DNA of 64,000 bases from the NCBI RefSeq assembly GCF_028437565.1, contig NZ_JAMRYR010000004.1:330237-394236 (forward strand), in the 5' to 3' direction. This DNA is from Actinomyces sp. B33 (lineage in GTDB: Bacteria; Actinomycetota; Actinomycetes; Actinomycetales; Actinomycetaceae). The notes beneath the pieces were generated by a model. It was not told the origin of the DNA. It made no database searches and saw only the letters and a program-made list of their open reading frames with translations. The position numbers were made by a program, and so were the translations under genes. This document shows, piece after piece, positions 1 to 10,421 of the stretch (the first letter of the stretch is position 1; each line of letters opens with the position of its first letter).

Positions 1-2
1 TC

Positions 3-479
3 CTCGTGTACCTCATGTACCTCGCGGTCGCCTTCCTCACCGTGTTCCTCTACCGCTCGCGCTGGGGCCTGCGCCTGCGCGCCTGCGGCGAGCACCCGAA
101 GGCCGCCGACACCGTCGGCATCAACGTCAACCGCACGAGGAGCCGGAACGCGATCCTCGCCTCGGCGTTCGCCGGGCTGGGAGGCGCCTTCTTCACGATC
201 GGCTCGGGGCTGGCGTTCACCGACAACATCTCGGCGGGCAACGGCTACATCGCGCTGGCCGCGATGATCCTCGGCAAGTGGCACCCGGTCGGCGCGACCG
301 CCGCCGCCGTGATGTTCGGCTTCGCCCAGGCGGTCGCCCGGATGCTCCCGAATGTCGCGCCCGCGATCCCCTCCGACCTCGTGTCGATGATCCCGTACCT
401 CGTGACGATCGTCGCGGTCGCCGGGTTCGTCGGCCAGTCGAAGGCGCCGGCCGCCGAGAACATCCCCTACGTCAAGTGA
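3..479 (+). CDS. Nucleoside-type ABC transporter permease, C-terminal part (5' end outside window)
   Basis: The reading frame is open from the first bases of the window, so the gene begins upstream; 158 residues are visible. The hydrophobic protein carries the GEHP-KAAD-GI cytoplasmic motif and the GNGYIALAAMILGKW stretch typical of BPD_transp_2 permeases of the BmpC/NupQ kind, and ends with the charged tail (PAAENIPYVK) common in that family. Such permeases form a dimeric channel with a second permease, a multidomain ATPase and a BMP-type lipoprotein, and import nucleosides. Cytidine deaminase follows 22 bases later and the deo genes after it, which supports a nucleoside substrate. The exact substrate range cannot be read from the sequence. 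Confidence 0.85.
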   Translation, partial: LVYLMYLAVAFLTVFLYRSRWGLRLRACGEHPKAADTVGINVNRTRSRNAILASAFAGLGGAFFTIGSGLAFTDNISAGNGYIALAAMILGKWHPVGATAAAVMFGFAQAVARMLPNVAPAIPSDLVSMIPYLVTIVAVAGFVGQSKAPAAENIPYVK

Positions 480-501
480 TCCGAGCCCGCAGGAGCATCA
501 C

Positions 502-921
502 ATGAGCATCGACTGGGACGAGTTGACCGCCCGAGCCATCGAGGCGATGGAGCAGGCGTACTGCCCCTACAGCCGGTTCCCCGTCGGGGCGGCGGGCCTG
601 ACCGCGGATGGGAGGATCGTCTCGGGCTCGAACGTCGAGAACGCCTCCTACGGGTGCGGCCTGTGCGCCGAGTGCTCGATGGTCTCCGACCTCGTGCGCA
701 CCGGCGGGGGCAGGCTCGTGGCCGTCGCCTGCGTCGACTCCTCCCGCACCCCGGTGGCGCCGTGCGGGCGGTGCCGCCAGGTGATCTACGAGCACGGGGG
801 CGACGACTGCGTCGTCCTCATGCCCGCCGGCCTCATGCCGATGAGCAAGGTCCTGCCGGGGGCGTTCGGCCCCGACGACCTCGATCGATCGACGCTCCCG
901 GCGCCCCCCACTCGGGGCTGA
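502..921 (+). CDS. cdd: Cytidine deaminase
   Basis: Deaminates cytidine and deoxycytidine to uridine and deoxyuridine in the cytoplasm. The 139-residue length fits the small homotetrameric class. The zinc site is intact: Cys55-Ala-Glu57 (Glu57 being the proton shuttle) and Pro87-Cys88-Gly-Arg-Cys91-Arg-Gln. ATG 502 is preceded by AGGAG. It lies between the nucleoside permease and thymidine phosphorylase, an arrangement that turns imported cytidine into a substrate for pyrimidine phosphorolysis. It is probably co-transcribed with both. Confidence 0.96.
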   Translation: MSIDWDELTARAIEAMEQAYCPYSRFPVGAAGLTADGRIVSGSNVENASYGCGLCAECSMVSDLVRTGGGRLVAVACVDSSRTPVAPCGRCRQVIYEHGGDDCVVLMPAGLMPMSKVLPGAFGPDDLDRSTLPAPPTRG

Positions 922-950
922 CGCCCCACCACGGACAGAAAGGCACGACA

Positions 951-2246
951 ATGACGGCATTCGACGCGGTCGACGTCATCCGCACGAAGCGCGACGGGGG
1001 GACCCTGTCGCGCGAGCAGATCGACTGGGTGATCGACGCCTACACGCGCGGGAGCGTCGGCGACGAGCAGATGGCGGCCCTCGCGATGGCGGTCTTCCTG
1101 CGGGGGATGACCCGCACCGAGATCGTCCAGTGGACCGATGCGATGATCCGCTCCGGCGAGCGCATGGACTTCGGGTCCATCGGCCGGCCCACCGCCGACA
1201 AGCACTCGACCGGCGGGGTGGGCGACAAGATCACCCTGCCCCTGGCCCCCCTCGTCGCCAGTTTCGGCGTCGCCGTCCCGCAACTGTCGGGCCGGGGGCT
1301 CGGGCACACCGGCGGCACCCTCGACAAGCTCGAGTCGATCCCCGGGTGGAGGGCCGATCTGACGAACGAGGAGATCCTCTCCCAGCTCGGCTCGGGCTGC
1401 GGGGCGGTGATCTGCGCGGCGGGGGCCGGCCTGGCGCCCGCCGACAAGAAGCTCTACGCGCTGCGCGACATTACCTCGACCGTCGACTGCATCCCGCTCA
1501 TCGCCTCGTCGATCATGTCGAAGAAGATCGCCGAGGGGACCGGTTCCCTCGTCCTGGACGTCAAGGTCGGCTCGGGGGCGTTCATGAAGGACGTGGACTC
1601 GGCGCGCGAGCTGGCCCGGGCGATGGTCGACCTGGGCGCGGACGCGGGGGTCGAGACCGTCGCGCTCCTCACCGACATGTCGACCCCCCTGGGCCTGACG
1701 GTCGGCAACGCGCTGGAGGTCGCCGAGTCCGTCGAGGTCCTCGCCGGCGGGGGCCCGGCGGACGTCGTCGAGCTGACGGTCGCGCTGGCCCGCAAGATGC
1801 TCGAGATGGCCGGGCGGCCCGATGCCGACGTGGAGGAGGCCCTCAAGGACGGCCGGGCGATGGACGTGTGGAGGGAGATGATCCGCCAGCAGGGCGGTGA
1901 TCCGGACGCTCCGCTGCCGACGTCCGCCCTGACCCATACGGTCGTCGCCGAGGGCGATGGCGTGCTGCGCACGCTCGACGCGCTCGCCGTGGGCGTCGCT
2001 TCGTGGCGCCTGGGCGCCGGGAGGGCCGTCAAGTCCGATCCGGTCCAGGCCGGCGCGGGCATCGAGATCCATGCGAAGCCGGGCGACGCGGTGCGTCGCG
2101 GGCAGCCGCTGCTCACCCTGCACACCGACGACGAGTGGCGCATCCCCCGGGCGCTGGAGGCGCTGGCCGGGGGGATCGAGATCGGCGCCGAGGCGGTGGC
2201 CGCGCGCGGGGTGGTCCTCGACGAGGTCGTCGCCGACCGGGGCTGA
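951..2246 (+). CDS. deoA: Thymidine (pyrimidine-nucleoside) phosphorylase
   Basis: Splits thymidine/deoxyuridine (possibly also uridine) with phosphate to give base and deoxyribose-1-phosphate. The 431 residues match the usual family length. The phosphate-binding KHSTGGVGDK is at residues 84-93 and the signature SGRGLGHTGGTLDKLE at 113-128. The frame is open further upstream through cdd, but ATG 951 follows an AGAAAGG ribosome site and gives the family-typical N-terminus (AVDVIRTKRDGG). It starts 29 bases after cdd and is the last gene before the regulator. Whether it is strictly thymidine-specific (DeoA) or broad (Pdp) cannot be decided here. Confidence 0.96.
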   Translation: MTAFDAVDVIRTKRDGGTLSREQIDWVIDAYTRGSVGDEQMAALAMAVFLRGMTRTEIVQWTDAMIRSGERMDFGSIGRPTADKHSTGGVGDKITLPLAPLVASFGVAVPQLSGRGLGHTGGTLDKLESIPGWRADLTNEEILSQLGSGCGAVICAAGAGLAPADKKLYALRDITSTVDCIPLIASSIMSKKIAEGTGSLVLDVKVGSGAFMKDVDSARELARAMVDLGADAGVETVALLTDMSTPLGLTVGNALEVAESVEVLAGGGPADVVELTVALARKMLEMAGRPDADVEEALKDGRAMDVWREMIRQQGGDPDAPLPTSALTHTVVAEGDGVLRTLDALAVGVASWRLGAGRAVKSDPVQAGAGIEIHAKPGDAVRRGQPLLTLHTDDEWRIPRALEALAGGIEIGAEAVAARGVVLDEVVADRG

Positions 2247-2280
2247 TCCCGGTCGATCGGCGGGATCGAGCGCTGGATCG

Positions 2281-2286
2281 TATACT
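2281..2286 (+). promoter_or_regulatory. -10 box upstream of the SorC-family regulator
   Basis: TATACT, a near-consensus -10 hexamer, 35 bases after the deoA stop and 64 bases before the regulator start. No convincing -35 box is seen. It suggests the regulator has its own promoter. Confidence 0.5.
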
Positions 2287-2296
2287 TCGGATTTGG

Positions 2297-2323
2297 CGCC
2301 CCGGGATCGCACCGCCCGGGGCG
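2297..2323 (+). terminator. Hairpin between deoA and the regulator
   Basis: A perfect 9-bp inverted repeat (CGCCCCGGG / CCCGGGGCG) with a 9-base loop and no T-run. It could end the permease-cdd-deoA transcript. It also lies just downstream of the -10 at 2281, so it would sit in the 5' leader of the regulator mRNA. Confidence 0.5.
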
Positions 2324-2350
2324 TGTTCGACTGATCGGCAGGAGGCCGCG

Positions 2351-3298
2351 GTGGACAGGCGAGATGAACAGGCCGTAACCGCTGTCAAACTGTATTTCGA
2401 GCGGGGGCTCAGTCAGGCCGAGGTCGCCGCCGAGATGGGGCTGTCGCGCCCGACGGTCGCCAAGCTGATCCAGCGCGGCAAGGACGCGGGCTATGTCACC
2501 GTCGAGATCCACGACCCCCGGGAGACCTCGTCGCAGTTGGCCGATCGGCTCGTCGAGCGGTTCGGCCTGGCGGAGGCGCGGGTCGTCCACATGCTCGTGT
2601 CGAACGATCATGAGCTCCTCGACGAGTTGGGGCGCGCGGGGGCGGATCTGGTGACCGGCCAGGTGCGCGACGGGATGAGGGTGGGCGTGTCGTGGGGGCG
2701 GACGATGAACGCCCTGGCGTCGCATCTGCCTCACACCGCTCGACACGACGTCGAAATCGTCCAGCTCAAGGGCGGCTCGTCCTACTCCGATCATGCGACG
2801 AACGACTTCGAGGTCATGAGGGCCTTCTGCGCGGCCTTCAACGCGACGGCGTGCTACTTGCCGTTGCCGGTGATCTTCCAGGACGTGCGGACTCTGCGGA
2901 TCGTCGAGAGGGATCCGCATATCGAGCAGATCCTGCGGGCCGGCCGACAGGCGGACGTCGTCGTCTTCACGGTCGGGGCGATGGGGCGCGAGAGCCTGCT
3001 GATGAATCTCGGTCATCTGGGGGAGGAGGATATCGAGATGCTCCTGGCGCGCTCCGTGGGCGACGCCTGCTCGCGGTTCTTCACCTCGGATGGGCGGATC
3101 GCCGTTCCGCAGATCGACGAGAGGACCGCGGGGATCTCGCTGGCGGATCTGGCGTCGAGGCCGGTGCGGATCCTCATCGCCGGCGGGCAGCGCAAGACGG
3201 CGGCCCTGCGCACGGCCCTGAGGATCGGGTTGGCGACGCATCTCGTCGTCGATGAGAAGACGGCGCTGTCCCTCCTGACGGGGGCGTCCGGCGACTGA
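2351..3298 (+). CDS. SorC-family transcriptional regulator of nucleoside/deoxyribose genes
   Basis: A 315-residue DNA-binding regulator. An N-terminal helix-turn-helix lies at about residues 18-45 (LSQAEVAAEMGLSRPTVAKL), followed by the SorC sugar-phosphate effector domain with the VGVSWGRTM and TVGAMG motifs of its sugar-isomerase-like fold. GTG 2351 is chosen because AGGAGG precedes it; the open frame further upstream has no family similarity. In Bacillus the SorC-type DeoR binds deoxyribose-5-phosphate and controls the deo operon. Its position between deoA and deoD-deoC supports the same role here by context. Its likely target is the AT-rich region at 3337-3381. Confidence 0.88.
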   Translation: MDRRDEQAVTAVKLYFERGLSQAEVAAEMGLSRPTVAKLIQRGKDAGYVTVEIHDPRETSSQLADRLVERFGLAEARVVHMLVSNDHELLDELGRAGADLVTGQVRDGMRVGVSWGRTMNALASHLPHTARHDVEIVQLKGGSSYSDHATNDFEVMRAFCAAFNATACYLPLPVIFQDVRTLRIVERDPHIEQILRAGRQADVVVFTVGAMGRESLLMNLGHLGEEDIEMLLARSVGDACSRFFTSDGRIAVPQIDERTAGISLADLASRPVRILIAGGQRKTAALRTALRIGLATHLVVDEKTALSLLTGASGD

Positions 3299-3336
3299 TG
3301 GGAGAGCCGGAGGGAGGGATCCACCGGCGAGAACAT

Positions 3337-3381
3337 TTGACAATTTAATGATTGACATTTGATCCATTAGTGGGATAGCCT
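3337..3381 (+). promoter_or_regulatory. Promoter/operator region for deoD-deoC-mutase
   Basis: An AT-rich island in GC-rich DNA. TTGACA at 3352-3357 and TAGCCT at 3376-3381 (18-base spacer) form a good promoter. A second TTGACA lies at 3337-3342, and TAATG...CATTA arms (3347-3351 and 3365-3369) flank the -35 box. The adjacent SorC-type regulator makes operator function likely. This is inference. Confidence 0.65.
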
Positions 3382-3440
3382 GGGGCGCAAGGGGCGACGG
3401 AGCCCCCGATCCGACTACGCCCGTAATCAGTGGAGCAGAT

Positions 3441-4148
3441 ATGAAGACAACGCCTCACATCGACCCCCAGGCCCCCATCGCCCCGACGATCCTCCTGCCC
3501 GGCGACCCCCTGCGCGCCCAGTTCATCGCCGAGACCTACCTCGACGACGCCCAGCAGTTCAACTCCGTGCGCAACATGCTCGGCTTCACCGGCACCTACC
3601 AGGGGACCCCCGTCTCCGTCATGGGATCGGGCATGGGCATCCCCTCGATCTCCCTGTACGCGTGGGAGCTCATCCACGTCTTCGGATGCACCAAGCTCAT
3701 CCGCATCGGCACCTGCGGCGCCATGCAGGAGGGTATCAACCTCTACGACGTCGTCATCGCCCAGGCCGCCTGCTCGAACTCGGCGTTCATGGACCAGTAC
3801 GACCTGCCCGGCACCTACGCGCCCATCGGCTCCTACCGCCTCATCGAGGCCGTCCGCGAGCGCGCCAAGGCCGCCGGCGTCACCACCCACGTCGGCAACA
3901 TCCTGTCCTCCGACACCTTCTACAACGCCATCCCCGACTTCAACGAGCGCTGGCAGAAGATGGGGATCATGGCCGTCGAGATGGAATCCGCCGGCCTGTA
4001 CGCCACCGCCGCCCACGCCGGGGTCGAGGCCCTCGGCATGTTCACCGTCTCCGACTCCCTCGTCACCGGGGAGGCCACCACCGCCGCGGAGCGCCAGACG
4101 GCCTTCACCCAGATGATGGAACTCGCCCTGCCCCTCGCTCAGATCTAA
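3441..4148 (+). CDS. deoD: Purine-nucleoside phosphorylase, DeoD type
   Basis: Reversibly splits purine (deoxy)nucleosides with phosphate. At 235 residues it fits the hexameric DeoD class. Visible family motifs are LPGDPLRA with Gly21/Arg25 for phosphate, MGSGMGIPS, RIGTCG, the ribose-binding MAVEMES and the catalytic Asp205 in TVSDSL. It is the first gene of the second salvage transcript, 9 bases ahead of deoC and preceded by the 3337-3381 promoter. Together with deoC and the following mutase it routes purine deoxynucleosides to deoxyribose-5-phosphate. Confidence 0.97.
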   Translation: MKTTPHIDPQAPIAPTILLPGDPLRAQFIAETYLDDAQQFNSVRNMLGFTGTYQGTPVSVMGSGMGIPSISLYAWELIHVFGCTKLIRIGTCGAMQEGINLYDVVIAQAACSNSAFMDQYDLPGTYAPIGSYRLIEAVRERAKAAGVTTHVGNILSSDTFYNAIPDFNERWQKMGIMAVEMESAGLYATAAHAGVEALGMFTVSDSLVTGEATTAAERQTAFTQMMELALPLAQI

Positions 4149-4157
4149 GGAGCCAGA

Positions 4158-4811
4158 ATGAACCGAACCGATGTCGCCCGCATGATCGACTACACCCTCC
4201 TCAAGCCCGAGGCCACGAGCGCCGACGTCGCCGCTCTCGTCGCCCAGGGCGCCGAACTGGGCACCTACTCCGTGTGCGTCTCCCCGTCGATGCTCCCCCT
4301 CGACGCGCCCGAGGCTCTCAAGGTCGCCTGCGTCGTCGGATTCCCCTCCGGCGCCGTCAAGCCCGAGATCAAGGCCGCCGAGGCCGCTCGCGCCGTCGCC
4401 GACGGCGCCGACGAGATCGACATGGTCATCGACCTCGCCCTCGTCAAGGAGGGGCGTGTCGACGACCTCGAAGCCGAGATCCGCGCCGTCCGCGACGCGG
4501 TGCCCGCCCCGCGGGTCCTCAAGGTCATCATCGAGTCCGCCGCGCTCACCGACGACGAGATCGTCGCGGCCTGCCGCGCCTCGCAGGCCGCCGGTGCCGA
4601 CTTCGTCAAGACCTCCACCGGATTCCACCCCGCCGGCGGCGCCAGCGCCCACGCCGTCGCCCTCATGCGCGCGACCGTCGGACCCGACATGGGGGTCAAG
4701 GCCTCCGGCGGCATCCGCGACGCCCAGGCGGCCGTCGCGATGATCGAGGCCGGGGCCTCCCGTCTCGGCGTCTCCGCCACCGTCGCCATCCTCGACGGGC
4801 TGGAGGACTGA
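4158..4811 (+). CDS. deoC: Deoxyribose-phosphate aldolase
   Basis: Cleaves 2-deoxyribose-5-phosphate into glyceraldehyde-3-phosphate and acetaldehyde, a class I (Schiff-base) aldolase on a TIM barrel. The 217 residues are normal for the short bacterial form. Lys151 in FVKTSTGF is the Schiff-base lysine and Lys181 in KASGGIR the second active-site lysine. An AAGGAG ribosome site precedes ATG 4158. The TGA stop overlaps the ATG of the next gene by one base (TGATG), so the two are translationally coupled. Confidence 0.97.
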   Translation: MNRTDVARMIDYTLLKPEATSADVAALVAQGAELGTYSVCVSPSMLPLDAPEALKVACVVGFPSGAVKPEIKAAEAARAVADGADEIDMVIDLALVKEGRVDDLEAEIRAVRDAVPAPRVLKVIIESAALTDDEIVAACRASQAAGADFVKTSTGFHPAGGASAHAVALMRATVGPDMGVKASGGIRDAQAAVAMIEAGASRLGVSATVAILDGLED

Positions 4812-6490
4812 TGACCGACGAACTCCTCGATCGCGCCCAGCACTGGGCCGACCACGACCCCGACGAGCGCACCCGAGCTGCCCTGACCGCCTCCATCGAG
4901 GCCGCCCGCGCCGGCGATTCCGGCGCCCTCGACGAGATCCGGGCCGCGATGGCCGGCCCCCTCGAATTCGGCACCGCCGGCCTGCGCGGGAGGATCGGCC
5001 CCGGGGAGTCGCGGATGAACCTCGCCGTCGTCATCCGGGCGACCGCGGGACTGTGCGCCTTCCTCGCGAAGGCGACCGACCGCGCCCCGCGCGTCGTCAT
5101 CGGCTGCGACGCCCGTCACGGCTCCGTTGACTTCGCGCGCGCCGCCGCCCGCGTCGTCTCCGCCGCCGGCGGCACCGCCCTCGTCCTGCCCGAGCGCAAC
5201 CCGACGCCGCTGACCGCGTTCGCCGTGCGCCGCTTCGACGCGGACGCGGGCATTATGGTCACCGCCTCGCACAACCCCGCCCAGGACAACGGCTACAAGG
5301 TCTACCTCGGCGGCACCGTCGTCACCGACGCCGGCCAGGGCGCCCAGATCGTCCCGCCCTACGACGCCGACATCGCCACGGCCATCGCCGCCGCGCCCCC
5401 CGCCGACCAGGTCCCCCAGGACTCGGCCCATATCGAGCGGATCGACCCGCGCGACGACTACGTTGCCGCGGCCGCCGCCCTCGCCCCCGACGCCCCCGCG
5501 AAAGCCGATCTGGCGATCACCTTCACCGCCATGCACGGCGTCGGCGCGACCCTGCTCGAGCGCGCCCTGCGGGAGGCCGGGTTCACCCGCATCCACTCCG
5601 TCGCCGAGCAGGCCGAGCCCGACCCGGACTTCCCGACCGTCTCCTTCCCGAACCCGGAGGAGCCCGGCGCCCTCGACCTGGCGATGGCCCAGGCCGGCGC
5701 CAACGGGTCCGACCTCATCATCGCCGTCGACCCCGACGCCGACCGCTGCGCCCTCGCCGTCCCCGACGCCTCGGCGGACACCGGCTGGCGCCAGCTCTCC
5801 GGCGACGAGATCGGCTCGCTCCTGGGCGAGTACCTCGCGGCCGACGCCCCCGACGGCTCCGTCCTGGCCAACTCCATCGTCTCGAGCCGGCTCCTCGAGC
5901 GGATCGCCCGCGGGCACGGCCTCGACTACCGCCACACCCTCACCGGCTTCAAGTGGATCGCCCGCACCCCGGGCCTGCGCTTCGGCTACGAGGAGGCCAT
6001 CGGCTTCTGCCCGGACCCGGCGTGCGTGCGCGACAAGGACGGGATCGCCACCGCGGTCGTCGCCGCCTCCCTCTTCGCCGGCCTCAAGGCCGAGGGCCGC
6101 ACCGGCCTCGACGAGCTCGAGCGGATCGCCCGCGCCTACGGGCTCTACATGACGGCTCCGCTGACCTTCCGGGTCGACAGCCTCGACCTCATCGCCGAGG
6201 GCATGGAGCGCCTGCGCAACAATCCGCCCCAGTCGCTCGCCGGCTCGCCGGTCGCCTCCGTCACCGACCTGTCGAACGGCTGGGACGGCCTGCCCGGCAC
6301 CGACGCGATCATGGTCGTCACCGAGGCCGACGACCGAGTCATCGCCCGGCCGTCCGGCACCGAGCCGAAGCTCAAGTGCTACCTCGAGGTCGTCCTGCCC
6401 GTCGAGGACGGCGCCCCCGTCCCGTGGGACGAGGCTCGCGCCCGCCTCGACGCCATCGCAGCGGAGTTCGGACCGGCGATCGGCATCTGA
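4811..6490 (+). CDS. Phospho-sugar mutase (phosphopentomutase/phosphoglucomutase, PGM2-like)
   Basis: A 559-residue alpha-D-phosphohexomutase-superfamily enzyme. All four active-site elements are present: the phosphoserine loop TASHNP (Ser153), the metal loop DPDADR (Asp307, Asp309, Asp311), the sugar-binding GYEEAIG (Glu394/Glu395) and the phosphate-binding RPSGTEPK (513-520). The length and the FGTAGLRG stretch at 53-60 match PGM2/PgcA-type enzymes that act on ribose-1-phosphate as well as glucose-1-phosphate. No DeoB-type phosphopentomutase is seen in this cluster. Coupling to deoC therefore suggests that it interconverts (deoxy)ribose-1- and -5-phosphate here. That substrate is inferred from context. 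Confidence 0.88.
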   Translation: MTDELLDRAQHWADHDPDERTRAALTASIEAARAGDSGALDEIRAAMAGPLEFGTAGLRGRIGPGESRMNLAVVIRATAGLCAFLAKATDRAPRVVIGCDARHGSVDFARAAARVVSAAGGTALVLPERNPTPLTAFAVRRFDADAGIMVTASHNPAQDNGYKVYLGGTVVTDAGQGAQIVPPYDADIATAIAAAPPADQVPQDSAHIERIDPRDDYVAAAAALAPDAPAKADLAITFTAMHGVGATLLERALREAGFTRIHSVAEQAEPDPDFPTVSFPNPEEPGALDLAMAQAGANGSDLIIAVDPDADRCALAVPDASADTGWRQLSGDEIGSLLGEYLAADAPDGSVLANSIVSSRLLERIARGHGLDYRHTLTGFKWIARTPGLRFGYEEAIGFCPDPACVRDKDGIATAVVAASLFAGLKAEGRTGLDELERIARAYGLYMTAPLTFRVDSLDLIAEGMERLRNNPPQSLAGSPVASVTDLSNGWDGLPGTDAIMVVTEADDRVIARPSGTEPKLKCYLEVVLPVEDGAPVPWDEARARLDAIAAEFGPAIGI

Positions 6491-6558
6491 CCCCTGCGCG
6501 AGACCGTGATCGCGGCGCCACCGGTGCTCACACATCGGCGACCGCGATCGCCACGAAT

Positions 6559-6619
6559 GCGGCCCGTATCAGCGGAATCACCCTCCGCCGATACGGGCCG
6601 CGGCCTTCGCGGGAAGGCC
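6559..6619 (+). terminator. Double hairpin terminator after the mutase gene
   Basis: The first hairpin has exact 12-base arms (6559-6570 and 6590-6601), extended inward by five more pairs after one mismatch, with a 7-base loop. A second follows at once: GGCCTTC / GAAGGCC with loop GCGG (6602-6619). There is no T-run, as is common in high-GC actinobacteria. Confidence 0.7.
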
Positions 6620-6772
6620 ACGGCCCCATCGACGAGGCGCCGACGGGGCGGCGCCGCGAGGGCCGGCGGGTCGGGGCCCACGCGACTGGACTCGGCCCGG
6701 CGGGGACGCGCGCCGCAGGAGAGCCCCGACCGGGAACCGCCCCGAGGACGAGCCGGCCGGGACGACCCCGTC

Positions 6773-6801
6773 CTGACGGGAGCGTCTCGCCCACGTAGGA
6801 T
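6773..6801 (+). promoter_or_regulatory. Promoter of the cupin-DUF456 operon
   Basis: CTGACG (6773-6778), 17-base spacer, TAGGAT (6796-6801). The expected transcript start is near 6808, giving a leader of about 190 bases. Confidence 0.55.
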
Positions 6802-6995
6802 GATCGAGCGCAGAACCCACCCCCGCGGAGGCGCCGTGACCCCCGACCTCGCACGCAGAGCCGCCCGAACCGATCGGGCGCGCCCGTCCTCCTCCGCGCC
6901 GATGGCGCGCCGCGCCTCGTCCCCGAGCTCCCCGCTCCCGCCGTCATCACGGTGACTCGCGCACCGGCGACCTCGCCCCTAGGAAAGGAAAACCC

Positions 6996-7367
6996 ATGTC
7001 CCCGTCGACCGACTCCCAGGCCGGCGCGCCCGCGCCCGTCATGACCGACCTCGCCGATCTGGCCTCGATGGTCCAGATCAACGACCGGGCCACCGTCTCG
7101 ACCACCGTCATGCGCGCCGAGGGCGTGCGCCTCGTCCTCTTCAGCTTCGACACCGACGAGCTCTTGAGCGAGCACACCGCCGCCATGCCCGTCATCCTCC
7201 AGGCCCTCGAAGGGGCCCTGGAGATCACCGCCGACGGGCGCACCGTCGTCCTGCGCCCCGGCGACGTCATCCACTTCGGGACGCGCCTGCCGCACGCCGT
7301 GCGCGCCCTGGAGCCCTCCAAGCTCGCCCTGTACATGCTCGACCGGCGCGAGAAGCCCGTCGGCTGA
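6996..7367 (+). CDS. Small single-domain cupin protein
   Basis: 123 residues. A single cupin beta-barrel spans about residues 45-115, with the second conserved motif RPGDVIHFGTRLPHAV clearly visible. The first cupin motif is degenerate (HTAAMPVILQALEGALEIT), so metal binding is uncertain. ATG 6996 follows AGGAAAGG. The stop overlaps the start of the membrane-protein gene (TGATG), so both are one unit. Proteins of this type are often called 'cupin domain-containing'; no substrate can be assigned. It could be a small-molecule sensor or stress protein. Confidence 0.75.
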   Translation: MSPSTDSQAGAPAPVMTDLADLASMVQINDRATVSTTVMRAEGVRLVLFSFDTDELLSEHTAAMPVILQALEGALEITADGRTVVLRPGDVIHFGTRLPHAVRALEPSKLALYMLDRREKPVG

Positions 7368-7849
7368 TGGGAACGACCGGAACGGTCCTCGTCGGCCTGG
7401 CGATCCTCGTCGGCGTCGTCGGCGCCGTCGTCCAGGTGATCCCCTCGGCGATCATCATCATCGGCGCCCTCCTCGTCTGGGCGATCGCGTGGAACACCGC
7501 GACCGCGTGGATCATCTTCACCCTCGCCGCCCTCGTCCTCGTCCTCGCGGCCGTCGTCAAGTACCTCGTGCCGGCCAAAAAGCTCAGCGGCTCCGACATC
7601 CCCCGCTCGACCCTCGTCGCGGGCGTCGCCGGGGGCGTCGTCGGTTGGTTCGTCGGGCTGCCCGTCGGACTGGTCCTCGGCTTCATCGCGACGATCTACG
7701 TCCTCGAATGGCGCCGCCTGCGCGCCGCCGACGCCGCCTGGGCGTCGACCCTCGCGGCCCTGCGGGCCGTCGGCCTGTCGATCCTCATCGAGGTCGTCGC
7801 CGCCCTGACCGCCGCGACGATCTGGGGCGTCGGACTCCTCCTCGTCTGA
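7367..7849 (+). CDS. DUF456-family membrane protein
   Basis: 160 residues and very hydrophobic, with about four to five predicted membrane segments. The centre matches the DUF456 pattern: hydrophobic N-terminal hairpin with PSAIIIIGALLVWAIAW, a glycine-rich segment (GVAGGVVGWFVGLPVGLVLG), then an acidic/arginine end (YVLEWRRLR). DUF456 proteins have no established function. It starts inside the cupin stop codon and ends within a bidirectional terminator shared with the convergent gene. Confidence 0.75.
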   Translation: MGTTGTVLVGLAILVGVVGAVVQVIPSAIIIIGALLVWAIAWNTATAWIIFTLAALVLVLAAVVKYLVPAKKLSGSDIPRSTLVAGVAGGVVGWFVGLPVGLVLGFIATIYVLEWRRLRAADAAWASTLAALRAVGLSILIEVVAALTAATIWGVGLLLV

Positions 7850-7887
7850 CCGGCCGACGCCCCCGCGGGGCGGATCGGCCGGGTCAG
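7846..7887. terminator. Bidirectional terminator between convergent genes
   Basis: Outer arms CTGACC...GGGTCAG and GGCCGA...TCGGCC with an inner CGCCCC/GGGGCG stem. The hairpin overlaps both stop codons (DUF456 gene on plus, SdpI-like gene on minus). Confidence 0.7.
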
Positions 7888-8251
7888 CGCCCCCGTCGGC
7901 GCACGGCCGACACCGCGGCCGCCGAGGCGACCAGGCGCAGGGCCACCGTCACGACGAGCCCGGCGACGGCGATCACCCGGAGGAATGAGTGCCCCTCCTG
8001 AACCCCCATCGTCAGCCCCGCGGCGAGGGCGCCGATGCCGTGGACGGCCGCGACCCCGGCCGCCATCGCGAGGAGGGGCCATGCGGCCCGATGCCCATCG
8101 CGCCACGCGCCCTCGGAGGCCAGGAGCTCGGCCCGTCGAATCCCCGTGCGCGCTCCCGTCTTCAGGGCACCGGAGCGCGCACGGGCGGCCGTCGACCCCA
8201 GGACGATGGCGAGGACGGCGAAGACCAGGGCGACGACGACGGCGAACGCGT

Positions 8252-8255
<4 letters not shown>
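7884..8255 (-). CDS. SdpI-like small integral membrane protein
   Basis: 123 residues with three likely membrane segments (about 3-20, 60-80, 95-115). Between the first two lies a basic cytoplasmic stretch (GARTGIRRAELLASEGAW) followed by DGHRAAWPLL. This resembles the TP/RT...W..GHR pattern of the SdpI family, named for the Bacillus immunity protein. The start ATG overlaps the nadE stop (ATGA), so it is translationally coupled to nadE. Most actinobacterial members are uncharacterised, and an immunity role should not be assumed. Confidence 0.55.
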
Positions 8256-10366
<2,111 letters not shown>

Positions 10367-10421
10367 CGGTCCTCCTGGGATCGGCGGTTGGGGCCCTTGT
10401 GCCCGGCGGGCGGGGGATGCG

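Larger units (their letters stand above)
6491..6995 (+). other. 505-bp intergenic region after the salvage operon
   Basis: Holds two hairpins at the operon end (6559-6619) and a promoter for the cupin operon (6773-6801). Between that promoter and the cupin start, GTG 6836 behind GGAGG opens a frame of 39 arginine/serine-rich codons ending at 6955. An alternative frame over about 6880-6960 reads more like protein (LLRADGAPRLVPELPAPAVI) but has no clear start. Neither is convincing as a gene; a leader peptide or a gene remnant is possible. Confidence 0.4.
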
